Both the position numbers and the translations under genes were made by a program. Shown here in pieces: positions 6,945-15,750 of a stretch of DNA of 35,118 bases; the first letter of the stretch is position 1, and every line of letters starts with the position of its first letter. The notes below the pieces were generated by a model. The model saw only the letters and a program-made list of their open reading frames with translations. It had not been told where the DNA came from and did not search any database. The stretch comes from Nitrospira sp. GTDB lineage: Bacteria; Nitrospirota; Nitrospiria; Nitrospirales; Nitrospiraceae. Location: positions 1-35,118 of the forward strand of contig PLBR01000059.1 of NCBI GenBank assembly GCA_003135435.1. Reading direction: 5' to 3'.

Positions 6945-8459
6945 ATGGAGACCGCGTTCCGCGTAGATGCCTCCAGCCAAATCGGCACCGGCCATTTCAT
7001 GCGTTGCCTGACCTTGGCGGATGCATTGAAGCAACGAGGCGCACGGGCTCGCTTTATCAGCCGGAACCTGCCAGAGCATTTACGGGGCATGTTGGTAGCA
7101 AAGGGGCATGATTTCATGCGGCTCAATAGTAGCTCAAGCGAGAAGATTGCAGACGATCTTCCTCATGCTAACTGGCTCAGTACCAATCAGCGCGCCGACG
7201 CGCGAGATACCATTCAGACGTTGTCTGATCAAACTTGGGATTGGCTGATTGTTGATCACTATGCATTGGATATTCGCTGGGAGTCAATGCTTCGTCATAC
7301 AGCAAAAAGCATCATAGTAATTGACGACCTTGCTGATCGTGAGCACGATTGTGATGTTTTATTGGATCAGAATTTCTACGCGGACATGGACACCCGTTAC
7401 ACCGGCAAAGTGCCCTCGCATTGCCGGTTATTGCTCGGCCCTTACTATGCCTTGCTACGCGAGGAGTTTCGTCAATTTCACAAGCAGGTCATGCCGCGGA
7501 CGGGGGTGATTAAGCGCATACTCGTATGTTGGGGTGGCGTGGATTCTGACAATTACACAGCTCTAACCATCGAGGCACTAGCTAATATCGGTAGCCACGA
7601 TTTGCATGTGGACGTAGTGATCGGTGCACAACACCCGCATCGCGAGCAAATTGAATCAGCATGCGCCGATCATGACTTTGTATGTCATGTGCAAACCAAT
7701 CGGATGGCCGAGCTAATGGCATTCGCTGATTTGGCAGTTGGTGCTGGCGGCTCTGCCAGTTGGGAACGATGTTGCCTGGGATTGCCGGCACTGGCTTTCT
7801 CTATGGCCACTAACCAGCGACGTCTGGTTGAGGAAGCTGCCTTGCGAGGACTCTTGTACGCGCCTCTATTGCGGGCTGGCATCGCACCATCTATTGAACT
7901 TCATCTCAAAGCGTTATTGGATAATCCGTACCTTCTACAGTTGATCTCTCGCAGAGGCTTGGAGGCTGTAGATGGTCTTGGAGTACAGCGTGTATTACAG
8001 GTTATTGGACCTAGATCAATTGCGATTCGTAAAGCGACGCAATCAGACTCAGGAAATTTGTTTACTTGGCGGAATGATTCTTCAATCAGGGCGGTAGCTC
8101 GCAATGCCGCTCCACTCGAAAAGTCTATTCATGAGGCATGGCTCAGTTCGGTCCTTTCTGATCCAGGCCGAGTACTGCTGATTGGGGAGTGTCAAGGCGA
8201 AGCAATTGGAGTGGTGCGTTTCGATGTGCGTGCTGACGAGGCCGAGGTCTCGATGTATTTGGTTCCAGGTCATCAGGGAGAAGGTTTTGGTTCGGAGCTG
8301 TTGCTCGCTGGGGAACAGTGGCTGGGTGAATATCGCTCCGATGTGCTTACTTTCAAGGCAGAAGTTCTTGAGAGCAACCAGCCTTCGCATCGTCTTTTTC
8401 GTACATGTGGATATCAACCATGTTCTGCTCTATATACCAAGGAAGTTTATCGTTTATGA
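6945..8459 (+). CDS. pseG: PseG sugar-nucleotide hydrolase fused to GNAT acetyltransferase
   Basis: Residues 1 to about 345 are PseG, which removes UDP from UDP-2,4-diacetamido-2,4,6-trideoxy-beta-L-altropyranose. The motif GTGHFMRCLTLADAL (14-28) contains H17, the catalytic residue known for Campylobacter PseG, and VGAGGSASWERCCLGLPAL (265-283) is the UDP-binding GT-B segment. Residues about 358-500 form a GNAT domain with the acetyl-CoA loop GHQGEGFGSELL (442-453), as in PseH, which acetylates the 4-amino group just before the PseG step. No separate pseH is visible, so the fusion probably supplies both activities, in reverse order to the pathway. The protein is 504 residues, against about 280-350 for PseG alone. 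Its stop overlaps the pseI start. Confidence 0.9.
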   Translation: METAFRVDASSQIGTGHFMRCLTLADALKQRGARARFISRNLPEHLRGMLVAKGHDFMRLNSSSSEKIADDLPHANWLSTNQRADARDTIQTLSDQTWDWLIVDHYALDIRWESMLRHTAKSIIVIDDLADREHDCDVLLDQNFYADMDTRYTGKVPSHCRLLLGPYYALLREEFRQFHKQVMPRTGVIKRILVCWGGVDSDNYTALTIEALANIGSHDLHVDVVIGAQHPHREQIESACADHDFVCHVQTNRMAELMAFADLAVGAGGSASWERCCLGLPALAFSMATNQRRLVEEAALRGLLYAPLLRAGIAPSIELHLKALLDNPYLLQLISRRGLEAVDGLGVQRVLQVIGPRSIAIRKATQSDSGNLFTWRNDSSIRAVARNAAPLEKSIHEAWLSSVLSDPGRVLLIGECQGEAIGVVRFDVRADEAEVSMYLVPGHQGEGFGSELLLAGEQWLGEYRSDVLTFKAEVLESNQPSHRLFRTCGYQPCSALYTKEVYRL

Positions 8460-9511
8460 ACGAACCGATTTGTATCGCCGACTGTCTTATAGGTCGTGAT
8501 CAGGCCCCATTTATCATCGCGGAGATGTCCGGAAACCATAACCAATCGCTTGAACGGGCCCTTGAAATCGTCGAGGCCGCTGCCAGGTCAGGCGTGCATG
8601 CGCTGAAAATTCAGACTTATACACCTGACACGATGACACTGGATCTCTCAGAGGGCGAGTTTTTTGTCTCTGACCCCAGCAGTTTGTGGAAGGGTACTTC
8701 GCTGTACAAACTCTACCAAGAAGCCCATACCCCTTGGGAGTGGCACAAGCCAATCTTCGAACGGGCGCGCGAGCGTGGGATAATCCCATTCAGCACCCCG
8801 TTCGATGAGACGGCGGTAGACTTTCTCGAAAACCTGGATGTGCCGTGTTATAAGATCGCGTCCTTTGAGAACACCGACCTGCCGCTGATTCGACGCGTTG
8901 CAGCCACCGGCAAGCCGCTGATCATCTCCACCGGTATGGCCACCGTGTCCGAGTTGGACGAAACTGTTCGCGCCGCACGTGAGGCGGGCTGTAAGGATCT
9001 GATTCTGCTCAAGTGCACCAGCGCCTACCCGGCCTCGCCAGAAAACATCAACCTCCTGACCATCCCGCACATGCGCGAGCTGTTCGACTGCGAAGTGGGC
9101 CTGTCCGACCACACCATGGGCGTTGGTGTATCGGTAGCCAGCGTAGCGCTGGGTGCCACCGTCGTCGAGAAACACTTTACCCTGAGCCGTGACGATGGTG
9201 GTGTGGACAGTACTTTTTCCATGGAGCCAAGCGAGATGGCACAACTGGTCCTGGAAACTGAGCGCGCTTGGCAAGCATTAGGGCAGATAAGCTATGGTGC
9301 AACCGATGGTGAAAAGAAGTCTATGGCGTTCCGTCGTTCGCTCTACATCGTGAAAGACATGAAGTCAGGAGAGATTCTAACCCGAGAAAATTTACGCGCG
9401 ATCAGGCCTGGGCTTGGTCTGCCAACCAAATTTCTTGACCAATTGCTGGGTAAGCAAGTCGTCCGTGATGTGCGTCGTGGCACAGCCGCTGCCTGGGATT
9501 TGTTGAGTTAG
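8456..9511 (+). CDS. pseI: Pseudaminic acid synthase
   Basis: PseI condenses 2,4-diacetamido-2,4,6-trideoxy-L-altrose with phosphoenolpyruvate to give pseudaminic acid. This NeuB-family protein has FIIAEMSGNHNQSLERAL near the N-terminus, the barrel segments KIQTYTPDTM, IPFSTPFDETAVDFLE and YKIASFENTDLPLI, and a C-terminal SAF (antifreeze-like) domain from about residue 290 to the end (RSLYIVKDMKSGEILT onward). The ATG at 8456 overlaps the pseG stop as ATGA and gives 351 residues, the normal size. An in-frame ATG at 8405 would add 17 residues inside pseG and is less likely. It is the last gene of the pse block. Confidence 0.92.
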   Translation: MNEPICIADCLIGRDQAPFIIAEMSGNHNQSLERALEIVEAAARSGVHALKIQTYTPDTMTLDLSEGEFFVSDPSSLWKGTSLYKLYQEAHTPWEWHKPIFERARERGIIPFSTPFDETAVDFLENLDVPCYKIASFENTDLPLIRRVAATGKPLIISTGMATVSELDETVRAAREAGCKDLILLKCTSAYPASPENINLLTIPHMRELFDCEVGLSDHTMGVGVSVASVALGATVVEKHFTLSRDDGGVDSTFSMEPSEMAQLVLETERAWQALGQISYGATDGEKKSMAFRRSLYIVKDMKSGEILTRENLRAIRPGLGLPTKFLDQLLGKQVVRDVRRGTAAAWDLLS

Positions 9512-9636
9512 TTGTATGCGTATCCATACCCACTCACGCGACTGATGTTTTCCTTATCCGAACTGAACGAAACCGCAAGACCAGAGGATATAATGCTTCC
9601 GTTTCGCCTGAGCATTGCGCCCAGTGTGGGCAAATT

Positions 9637-11070
9637 ATGCGAATAGGAATCATCCTTGACAACCCGAAGCGCGATTTGACCGGTGTGAGTCTGATTGCAT
9701 ATCACCTTCTAACACAGGGGCACACAACATTTATCGTACCTATGTACGAACAGGGCTGCGATGTTCCTCTCCTTGATCTCGACGGCATTATCGTCAATTA
9801 CGCTCGTACCAGCAACCTCGACTTTCTCAAAGTCTACAAGAAGTTAGGGCTTATGGTTTTCGTACTCGATACGGAGGGGGGACTGATGCCCGAGTTTGGT
9901 CAGGGATCGCCGGAGTTTTGGGCAAAGCGTGTGCACGAGATTGGGGCTTCTCGTTTCATCGATCATTATATGTTTTGGGGGGAGCGGCACTATGAGGCAT
10001 TCAAGAAGCATAGTGGTATCGCGGAAGATAGATTACAGATTACTGGCTCTCCACGCTATGATGTCTGTCATCCCAAGTGGAGACCGATCCTGCAGTACCC
10101 TCTGGCCGGATTCATTCTGATCAACCTTAATTTTCCATTAGTCAACCCATCGTGGGGGAATGCTCGCTACTCTTTAGAAGAGGATCGCATCATTTGTGAA
10201 TCGGCCAAGGCGGAGATGAATAATTTCTCCAAGGTGATTCCTGTAGATTTTGAAAAGTGGCATCGCTTTCAGGATGAGTTGATCTCTACGTTAAATGAGT
10301 ATGTGCGGACGATTCGACAGCTTGCCAGCTCGAACCCTGAGAGAACGTTCATTGTGAGGCCGCATCCGTTTGAGAATCAGGAAGTGTATAGAGCTTTCTT
10401 TGTTGGTACCTCAAATGTCAGAGTGGATGGGGCAGGTGAGGTAATGTGTGTGATCAACGCAGCAGATCTGGTCTTGCATCTGAACTGTGGAACATCCGTA
10501 GAAACGCGTTTGTTAGGCAAGGTGCCCGTTTCTCTGGAATTGTTAAACTCAGAAGTGATCAGATACAACGTAAGCGTCCCCTCCGATATTAGTTTTCCAG
10601 TTCATTGTTTCGAGGATCTGGATAATTTAGTCAAGGCGGCGGATGGAATTTCTTTGCAGTATCAAGCACGGGAAAGTTATTGCCATATCATCGATCCCTG
10701 GTTTCGAGAAGTCGATGGCAGGGCAGCTGAGAGGGTATCTGCCATTGTTTCTAGAGCTTTGTCCTTGCACGTATCCCGAAGCAGTGCTTCGCGCTGGCTG
10801 TATGCGCTGGGTGCATGCCATGAAAGTCCGGAAGGTCGCCATCTGCTCTTAGGTTGCTTAGCTCAACTCATCGGATCCCGTTGGTTGGCCCGCCTCCGCA
10901 ATCGCAATGACCTTCACCGCAATATGAAATATGTCTCGCCCCAAGTTCTTCGCGCTCGAATAGAGGAGATTGTGGACTGCGATAAGTCTCAACTCAAGTT
11001 CCACATCATGCCGGCACGACATCCTGTAACCGGACTGGGGTTGAGCACGCTTCAGTTGGTTCCTCTGTAA
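9637..11070 (+). CDS. Surface carbohydrate biosynthesis protein, GT-B-like
   Basis: This 477-residue soluble protein resembles proteins annotated as surface carbohydrate biosynthesis or capsule-type transferases. It starts MRIGIILDNPKRDLTGVSL. The middle has DHYMFWGERHYEAF and ITGSPRYDV, and the C-terminal half has TFIVRPHPFENQEVY followed by LHLNCGTSVETRLLGKVPVSLE. An R-x-HP motif followed by a T/S-x-E...G-x-P segment is the nucleotide-sugar-binding pattern of capsule (KpsC/KpsS) and other Kdo-type GT-B transferases. Placed directly after a CMP-pseudaminic acid pathway, it could transfer a nonulosonic acid, but donor and acceptor cannot be read from the sequence. A 125-base gap without a clear terminator precedes it, and no good ribosome binding site is visible. 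Confidence 0.6.
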   Translation: MRIGIILDNPKRDLTGVSLIAYHLLTQGHTTFIVPMYEQGCDVPLLDLDGIIVNYARTSNLDFLKVYKKLGLMVFVLDTEGGLMPEFGQGSPEFWAKRVHEIGASRFIDHYMFWGERHYEAFKKHSGIAEDRLQITGSPRYDVCHPKWRPILQYPLAGFILINLNFPLVNPSWGNARYSLEEDRIICESAKAEMNNFSKVIPVDFEKWHRFQDELISTLNEYVRTIRQLASSNPERTFIVRPHPFENQEVYRAFFVGTSNVRVDGAGEVMCVINAADLVLHLNCGTSVETRLLGKVPVSLELLNSEVIRYNVSVPSDISFPVHCFEDLDNLVKAADGISLQYQARESYCHIIDPWFREVDGRAAERVSAIVSRALSLHVSRSSASRWLYALGACHESPEGRHLLLGCLAQLIGSRWLARLRNRNDLHRNMKYVSPQVLRARIEEIVDCDKSQLKFHIMPARHPVTGLGLSTLQLVPL

Positions 11071-11131
11071 TCGCGTGGTCTGAGCGAGAGTTTTTTGGAT
11101 TATGCGGTGGATCTAACAATAGCGATTGTTT

Positions 11132-12643
11132 ATGTCGAAATTGAATAGGAACATAGTCGCTAATTATGTCGGGGTTGGTGTTACCGCATTGATGGCCGTG
11201 GTTGTTGTACCGATGTACCTCGGCATTCTCGGTGCCGAAGCCTATGGGCTTGTAGGGTTTTTCATGGCTTTTCGAGCAATGGCCGGGATGCTGGACCTCG
11301 GCCTGAGTACCGTCGTTTCCCGTGAGGTTTCGAAACGATTAGCCTCTGGGATCGAACAAAATTCTGTTGGTCGGTTGGTCAGAACTATCGAAGTGGCCTA
11401 TTGGGTAATAGGTTCACTATCGGGAGGGGCCTTGTTGATATGGGCCTATTTTGTTGGTCATAGCTGGTTTCAACTTTCTGAAATTAGTGCCGACACGGTC
11501 GTTACATCCGCCTCTGTATTTGCGGTAACGATGATGGTCACGTGGCCGATAGCGTTATACCGCGGAGTCTTACGCGCGTTAGAGCGACAAGTAGACCATA
11601 ACGTAATTCTTGTTCTTGCCTCCATATTAAGAGGATTTGGAGCAGTGGCGGTGTTGTTCTTTATTGAAAAGTCTGTTGTGGCCTTCCTTCTCTGGAATCT
11701 GCTCATCGGTGTCTTAGAAGTTGCTGTGATGGCTGTCACCTCGTGGAACTGTCTTAAGTGTGCCAGCAGCACTCATGACCGGAGAATTGACTATGCTGAG
11801 TTTAAAGGGATATGGCAGTTTCTCTCAGGAGTCAGTTGTATTACGTTGCTTGGAGTGGTTGTTTCTCAATGTGACACGCTATTAATAAGCAATCTCCTGG
11901 CCTTGGAGATGCTTGGCTATTACACGGTCGCAGCGACGCTAGCCGCCTCCCTTGGGCGACTAACAGGTCCGATCATTACCGCCGTTTTCCCACAACTGAC
12001 TGCGAGTTATGCCAGAGGCGACACGATTGCGTTGGCGAAACTTTTCCAGAAGTATTCCAGTTTAGTCGGGTTAGTTGTCGCTCCGATCGGGATTGCGCTC
12101 GCGTTTTTCTCAAATGACATTCTTATTGTGTGGACTCGATCTACAGAGGCAGCTCTCTATGGACATGATGCGCTTTCCCTTTTAACCCTCGGCTATCTTT
12201 TTTATGCTATGGCGCATTTGGATTCGAATTTGCTGTTGGCGGTAGGGCAGACGAAGTTTCTGCTCATCTACGGGGTGGTGTCATCCATTGTCTATCTGCC
12301 CGTGATATACCTGGCCACAACTATTTGGGGGATTTCGGGTGCGGCTAGTTGCTGGTTATTGTTGAATGTTGTATCTTTTATCATCCTATCGATTTTTAGA
12401 AATGCGAAAATTCTGAAAACTCATCTGTCAGTAATAATGTTGTTTGGAAACATGCGCTTTGTCTTGGCAGGCTCGATGCTGTTTGGACTGTCTCGATTGG
12501 TCGGTATGCTCGTCAATGCTGGCCCAACAGCAAGCCTTGGTATAGCGGCCATTGGTGGAGGGGCTTACCTTCTCTGGTGTTTTCCTCAGTATCGCTTAAT
12601 CCAGGATGGAATTAAGAATTCTCCGTCACGACTACCCCTATGA
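11132..12643 (+). CDS. Polysaccharide flippase, MATE/MVF-like (Wzx type)
   Basis: This integral membrane protein of about 503 residues has 12-14 hydrophobic segments. It begins MSKLNRNIVANYVGVGVTAL and continues into YLGILGAEAYGLVGFFMAFRAM-type sequence, the usual opening of polysaccharide biosynthesis transporters in the O-antigen/teichoic acid export group. Such proteins flip undecaprenyl-linked oligosaccharide from the cytoplasmic to the periplasmic face. Together with the WaaL/Wzy-like protein (1225) and the initiating transferase (19679) it makes up a Wzx/Wzy-type pathway. ATG 11132 was preferred over an in-frame TTG two codons upstream. Confidence 0.85.
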   Translation: MSKLNRNIVANYVGVGVTALMAVVVVPMYLGILGAEAYGLVGFFMAFRAMAGMLDLGLSTVVSREVSKRLASGIEQNSVGRLVRTIEVAYWVIGSLSGGALLIWAYFVGHSWFQLSEISADTVVTSASVFAVTMMVTWPIALYRGVLRALERQVDHNVILVLASILRGFGAVAVLFFIEKSVVAFLLWNLLIGVLEVAVMAVTSWNCLKCASSTHDRRIDYAEFKGIWQFLSGVSCITLLGVVVSQCDTLLISNLLALEMLGYYTVAATLAASLGRLTGPIITAVFPQLTASYARGDTIALAKLFQKYSSLVGLVVAPIGIALAFFSNDILIVWTRSTEAALYGHDALSLLTLGYLFYAMAHLDSNLLLAVGQTKFLLIYGVVSSIVYLPVIYLATTIWGISGAASCWLLLNVVSFIILSIFRNAKILKTHLSVIMLFGNMRFVLAGSMLFGLSRLVGMLVNAGPTASLGIAAIGGGAYLLWCFPQYRLIQDGIKNSPSRLPL

Positions 12644-12928
12644 CAAGAAGGGGTTAGTGCTATTTATTGATACAGATGAATGATCTCGTGGGTGCCTGTC
12701 CGATGAGCCGCGGGAAACTATTTTTGTTACTGAGTTTTCATGTGATAGGAGAGCGAGATCGTAATGCCGAAGGCAGTTCAATTTGCGATCAGGATGTTGA
12801 GGTGTGGAAGCAGCGTACGCGAGGTGTCCTTCAACTTGTGAAGGCATAGACATATGTGTGAAAACGTCCAATTCAAAATTGAGAACGGTCTACGGTAGAA
12901 GGCGGATTTATCTGTTGCGGAGTGCCGA
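12644..12928. other. Gap with small ORFs only
   Basis: These 285 bases separate the flippase from the dioxygenase-like gene. The best small frame is ATG 12764 to TGA 12841 (25 residues, starting MPKAVQFAIRML), with AGGAGAG at about 12747-12753 upstream. An overlapping 60-codon frame (12667-12849) is equally unconvincing. I cannot assign either; the stretch may be a decayed gene or a leader. Confidence 0.3.
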
Positions 12929-13915
12929 ATGCGAGAAGGTATCAAGTCTGTTTTTCGTCCGTTGTATCATTCCTACCTGGCTGTCCGTTACCGAGGACGC
13001 GCTCGAAAAATCTTGCAAGATTATGCTGAACAACATCGAGAAGCTCAACAGACGTATCGTGCTGCTGGACACATCCCAAGCTTGTCAGTGTCTTCGCTGA
13101 AAGATGTGCGTGTGAGAAGGATTGATCCTAAAGGGAGGGAATCATTCATCAGACTTCAGGGAGACTATCGCGCACTCATTGACCGAATCAGCCATGATGT
13201 GGAGGCTAAGCTCGGGTATGTTCGCAATTGCTGGTTCTTTCCTAAGCTCAAGGTTCCTCCAGCGCATGATAAAGTGACCGATCTAGAAGCAGTGCGAAAC
13301 GGAGAAGTGATTGCGGTGCAGTTGAAGGATTATTTGGGGGTCGAGGGCTTAAATGAGTTGTGTGCACACCTGATCCCTGAGATCGAAAAAAAGATTTACG
13401 GTTCCTACGTCTTGGTGGACAAGGTATATGTCTATCGCAATCTCGTAAGCCATGTGAAAGAACAGGTGTCGTGGACCTGGCACTATGACAATCATCCGGT
13501 CGAAATCCTTAAGGTGATGATCTATCTTACAGATGTCTCGGAATCAAACGGTCCTTTTGAGTACTTGCGTTCGAGCCGAACGATGGAGGGTATATATCGG
13601 ACTCCGACTCCGCTTAGCGGCTATGGAAGAGTGTCTAGCAGGGAAGTGCAGGGCTATCTTGCGGAAGGTGCCGAATCTCAAAAGGTAACCGGTCCAAGGG
13701 GAACCCTCCTGCTCTTCGATGATAATGTAGTTCACAAAGCTAACGTAGCACAGAGTGGATATCGCGATGTTATTGTTCTGCAACTTCGTCCATGCACGTT
13801 AAGGCAGAGAAGTTTCATCAGTTCTTCCCATACAGGATCGTTTGAACATGTTGATTTTAGCCAAGATCCTTGGCAGTACGCCCCCATAAGCAAGCAAACC
13901 ATGGTATCAGGGTAA
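12929..13915 (+). CDS. Phytanoyl-CoA dioxygenase-like 2OG-Fe(II) oxygenase
   Basis: The 328-residue protein has a double-stranded beta-helix oxygenase core in its C-terminal half. The WHYDNHP segment supplies the His-x-Asp pair, DDNVVHKANVA supplies the distal iron-binding His, and the Arg in GYRDVIVLQLRP would bind 2-oxoglutarate. LKVMIYLTDVSESNGPFEYL is the typical PhyH strand pair. Such enzymes hydroxylate or otherwise oxidise small molecules; here the substrate may be a glycan or sugar nucleotide, given the neighbours. The ATG is preceded by GGAG at 12918-12921. The first 80 residues are basic and look like a separate N-terminal region. It is followed after 12 bases by a methyltransferase, so the two are likely co-expressed tailoring genes. 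Confidence 0.65.
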   Translation: MREGIKSVFRPLYHSYLAVRYRGRARKILQDYAEQHREAQQTYRAAGHIPSLSVSSLKDVRVRRIDPKGRESFIRLQGDYRALIDRISHDVEAKLGYVRNCWFFPKLKVPPAHDKVTDLEAVRNGEVIAVQLKDYLGVEGLNELCAHLIPEIEKKIYGSYVLVDKVYVYRNLVSHVKEQVSWTWHYDNHPVEILKVMIYLTDVSESNGPFEYLRSSRTMEGIYRTPTPLSGYGRVSSREVQGYLAEGAESQKVTGPRGTLLLFDDNVVHKANVAQSGYRDVIVLQLRPCTLRQRSFISSSHTGSFEHVDFSQDPWQYAPISKQTMVSG

Positions 13916-13927
13916 CTCAATACACAG

Positions 13928-14818
13928 ATGGTAAGTAGGTTGCTATCACGGCCGTTGCCCAGAGGAGATCAGCTTGGTGTATTTTCAGAGGCCCGCGTGC
14001 TTGTTGAAGAGTTCGGAAGAAATCTCTTGGCATTGATCCTCTACCCAGTGCGGCGTGATCGGAAAACAGTTGACGCTGAGTATAATGATGGAAGATGGCA
14101 GGGGATTCTCTCAGGAAAGAGATGGTTGGGTTGCAAAACGTTGAGCGACTTTGTGATTCCCCCGGGAGATAAGTGGCGCATTGCCAAAGTCGGCAACAAG
14201 TGTTATCGAACAAGCGATCAAGAGTATTACAGATATCGAACCGCGGTCTTGCAAGACGTGGTAGGGAAGCTTACTCCTGCATGTACAGAGCTTGTAGAGT
14301 TGGGAGGTGGTTATGGGGCCAACCTTTTCGCACTGGCGCTAGGGGAGAAGAAGTGGAATCGGCTGATTGGGCTGGATATATCCAAAAATGCAATTCAGGC
14401 AGGTCGAGAGATCGCAAGTCACTTTGGATTAACTCAACAGATTTCCTTCGACACGCTCGATATCATTAAGGGGTCGGATTTGACCTTCCGTCACCTGCGC
14501 GGGCGAGCGGTCTTGACTTACTACTGCCTTGAACAACTCAAACATGATACTCGTATCGTGATTGAGAACATCCTAAAGGCTGGGCCTAGTCGGGTTATTC
14601 ATATTGAGCCGACCTTTGAGCTCCTACACCTCTCCTCGCTGAAAGACGTTGTCACGTATCTGTATATTGTCAGGAAGGATTACCAAGACAATTTGCTCAG
14701 TACTTTAAAAGAATATGAGAGAAAAGGAAAAGTGAAGGTCTTGATGGTTGAGCGGCTTTATTATGCCCCAACCGTAAGGAATGACCCGACCTTGATCTGT
14801 TGGGAGCCATGTCTGTGA
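13928..14818 (+). CDS. SAM-dependent methyltransferase, putative sugar O-methyltransferase
   Basis: This 296-residue protein has a class I SAM-binding motif ELVELGGGYGANLFALALG (around 120-138), the acidic post-motif IGLDISKNAI, and AVLTYYCLEQL at the motif IV position. The N-terminal 100 residues, with RTSDQEYYRYRTAVLQDVV, resemble proteins annotated as putative sugar O-methyltransferases of glycan clusters. RVIHIEPTFELL is also typical of these. It starts 12 bases after the dioxygenase-like gene. With the pseudaminic methylase at 6083 dead, this may be the only methylase acting on the glycan, though its target is unknown. Confidence 0.65.
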   Translation: MVSRLLSRPLPRGDQLGVFSEARVLVEEFGRNLLALILYPVRRDRKTVDAEYNDGRWQGILSGKRWLGCKTLSDFVIPPGDKWRIAKVGNKCYRTSDQEYYRYRTAVLQDVVGKLTPACTELVELGGGYGANLFALALGEKKWNRLIGLDISKNAIQAGREIASHFGLTQQISFDTLDIIKGSDLTFRHLRGRAVLTYYCLEQLKHDTRIVIENILKAGPSRVIHIEPTFELLHLSSLKDVVTYLYIVRKDYQDNLLSTLKEYERKGKVKVLMVERLYYAPTVRNDPTLICWEPCL

Positions 14819-14857
14819 GTTGAGCAATGATCATTTCCTTCCACCATCAGCACTAGG

Positions 14858-15745
14858 ATGCAAATGAAAACCAATCGTTCGATCGTTCAAATTCAGCGAT
14901 TCGAAGTAGGGGAGGGTAATCCTTGCTTCATCGTTGCGGAAATTGGCATTAATCATAACGGTGACCTTGCCATTGCAAAGCGGCTCATTGACGTGGCGAA
15001 AGAGGCAGGTTGCAATGCCGTAAAATTTCAAAAACGGAATCCTGAGCACTGTGTTCCGCCTGAGCAGCGAAACCTTATGCGGGAGACGCCGTGGGGGCCC
15101 ATGACCTATTTTGAGTATCGATACAAGGTGGAATTCGATGAAGCGGGCTATACGGAGATCGATCGATACTGCCAGAGCAAGGACATGCTCTGGTTTGCTT
15201 CACCATGGGATGAAAGCTCGGTCGATTTCTTGGAGAATTTTGCCCCACCGTGCTACAAAATTCCGTCTGCTTCGTTGACAGACGAAGCACTATTGCGTCA
15301 TGTGCGGAAGACAGGTCGTCCGGTAGTTTTATCGACCGGTATGTCTTCCATGGATCAAGTCCGGAAGGCTGTGAAGACGCTGGGACAGGACACCTTAGTT
15401 TTGACACATTGCACGAGCACCTACCCATGCAAGGCGGAGGAATTGAATCTCCGGATGATCCATACGCTGAAGTCTGAGTTCGACTGTCCCATCGGATACT
15501 CGGGTCATGAAGTGGGACTTCAGGCCACACTTGCTGCAGTGGCGATGGGGGCGGCCTTCATTGAACGTCATATCACGCTGGATCGCGCTATGTGGGGGAC
15601 TGACCAAGCGGCTTCGGTAGAACCATCAGGCCTTGCTCGGCTTGTGCGAGATATTCGAGTGATTGAATCGGCTCTGGGTGATGGCGTTAAGCGCGTCTAT
15701 GATAGTGAACGGCCCATTATGGCCAAATTGCGTCGGGTTCAGTGA
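14858..15745 (+). CDS. NeuB-family nonulosonate synthase lacking SAF domain
   Basis: This is a member of the N-acetylneuraminate synthase family, which condenses an amino or deoxy sugar with phosphoenolpyruvate. Visible landmarks are CFIVAEIGINHNGDLAIAK, NAVKFQKRNPEHCV, LWFASPWDESSVDFLE, YKIPSASLTDE, VLSTGMSSMDQV, THCTSTYPCKAEELNL, GYSGHEVGLQATLAAVAMGA and IERHITLDRAMWGTDQAAS. These cover the whole TIM-barrel active site. The protein is 295 residues and stops at the point where the C-terminal SAF (antifreeze-like) domain of about 55 residues would begin, unlike pseI at 8456. The next gene is a CMP-sugar synthetase that overlaps or nearly abuts its stop, so the pair probably makes a second nonulosonic acid. 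Confidence 0.82.
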   Translation: MQMKTNRSIVQIQRFEVGEGNPCFIVAEIGINHNGDLAIAKRLIDVAKEAGCNAVKFQKRNPEHCVPPEQRNLMRETPWGPMTYFEYRYKVEFDEAGYTEIDRYCQSKDMLWFASPWDESSVDFLENFAPPCYKIPSASLTDEALLRHVRKTGRPVVLSTGMSSMDQVRKAVKTLGQDTLVLTHCTSTYPCKAEELNLRMIHTLKSEFDCPIGYSGHEVGLQATLAAVAMGAAFIERHITLDRAMWGTDQAASVEPSGLARLVRDIRVIESALGDGVKRVYDSERPIMAKLRRVQ

Positions 15746-15750
15746 TTGGC

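Noticed and set aside
8405-8455. Upstream in-frame ATG extension of pseI
   Set aside because: It would overlap pseG by 55 bases and adds 17 residues without family similarity; the ATGA overlap at 8456 is the usual arrangement in this operon.
8648-9274. Minus-strand frame of 208 codons opposite pseI
   Set aside because: Shadow of pseI, with no recognisable motif.
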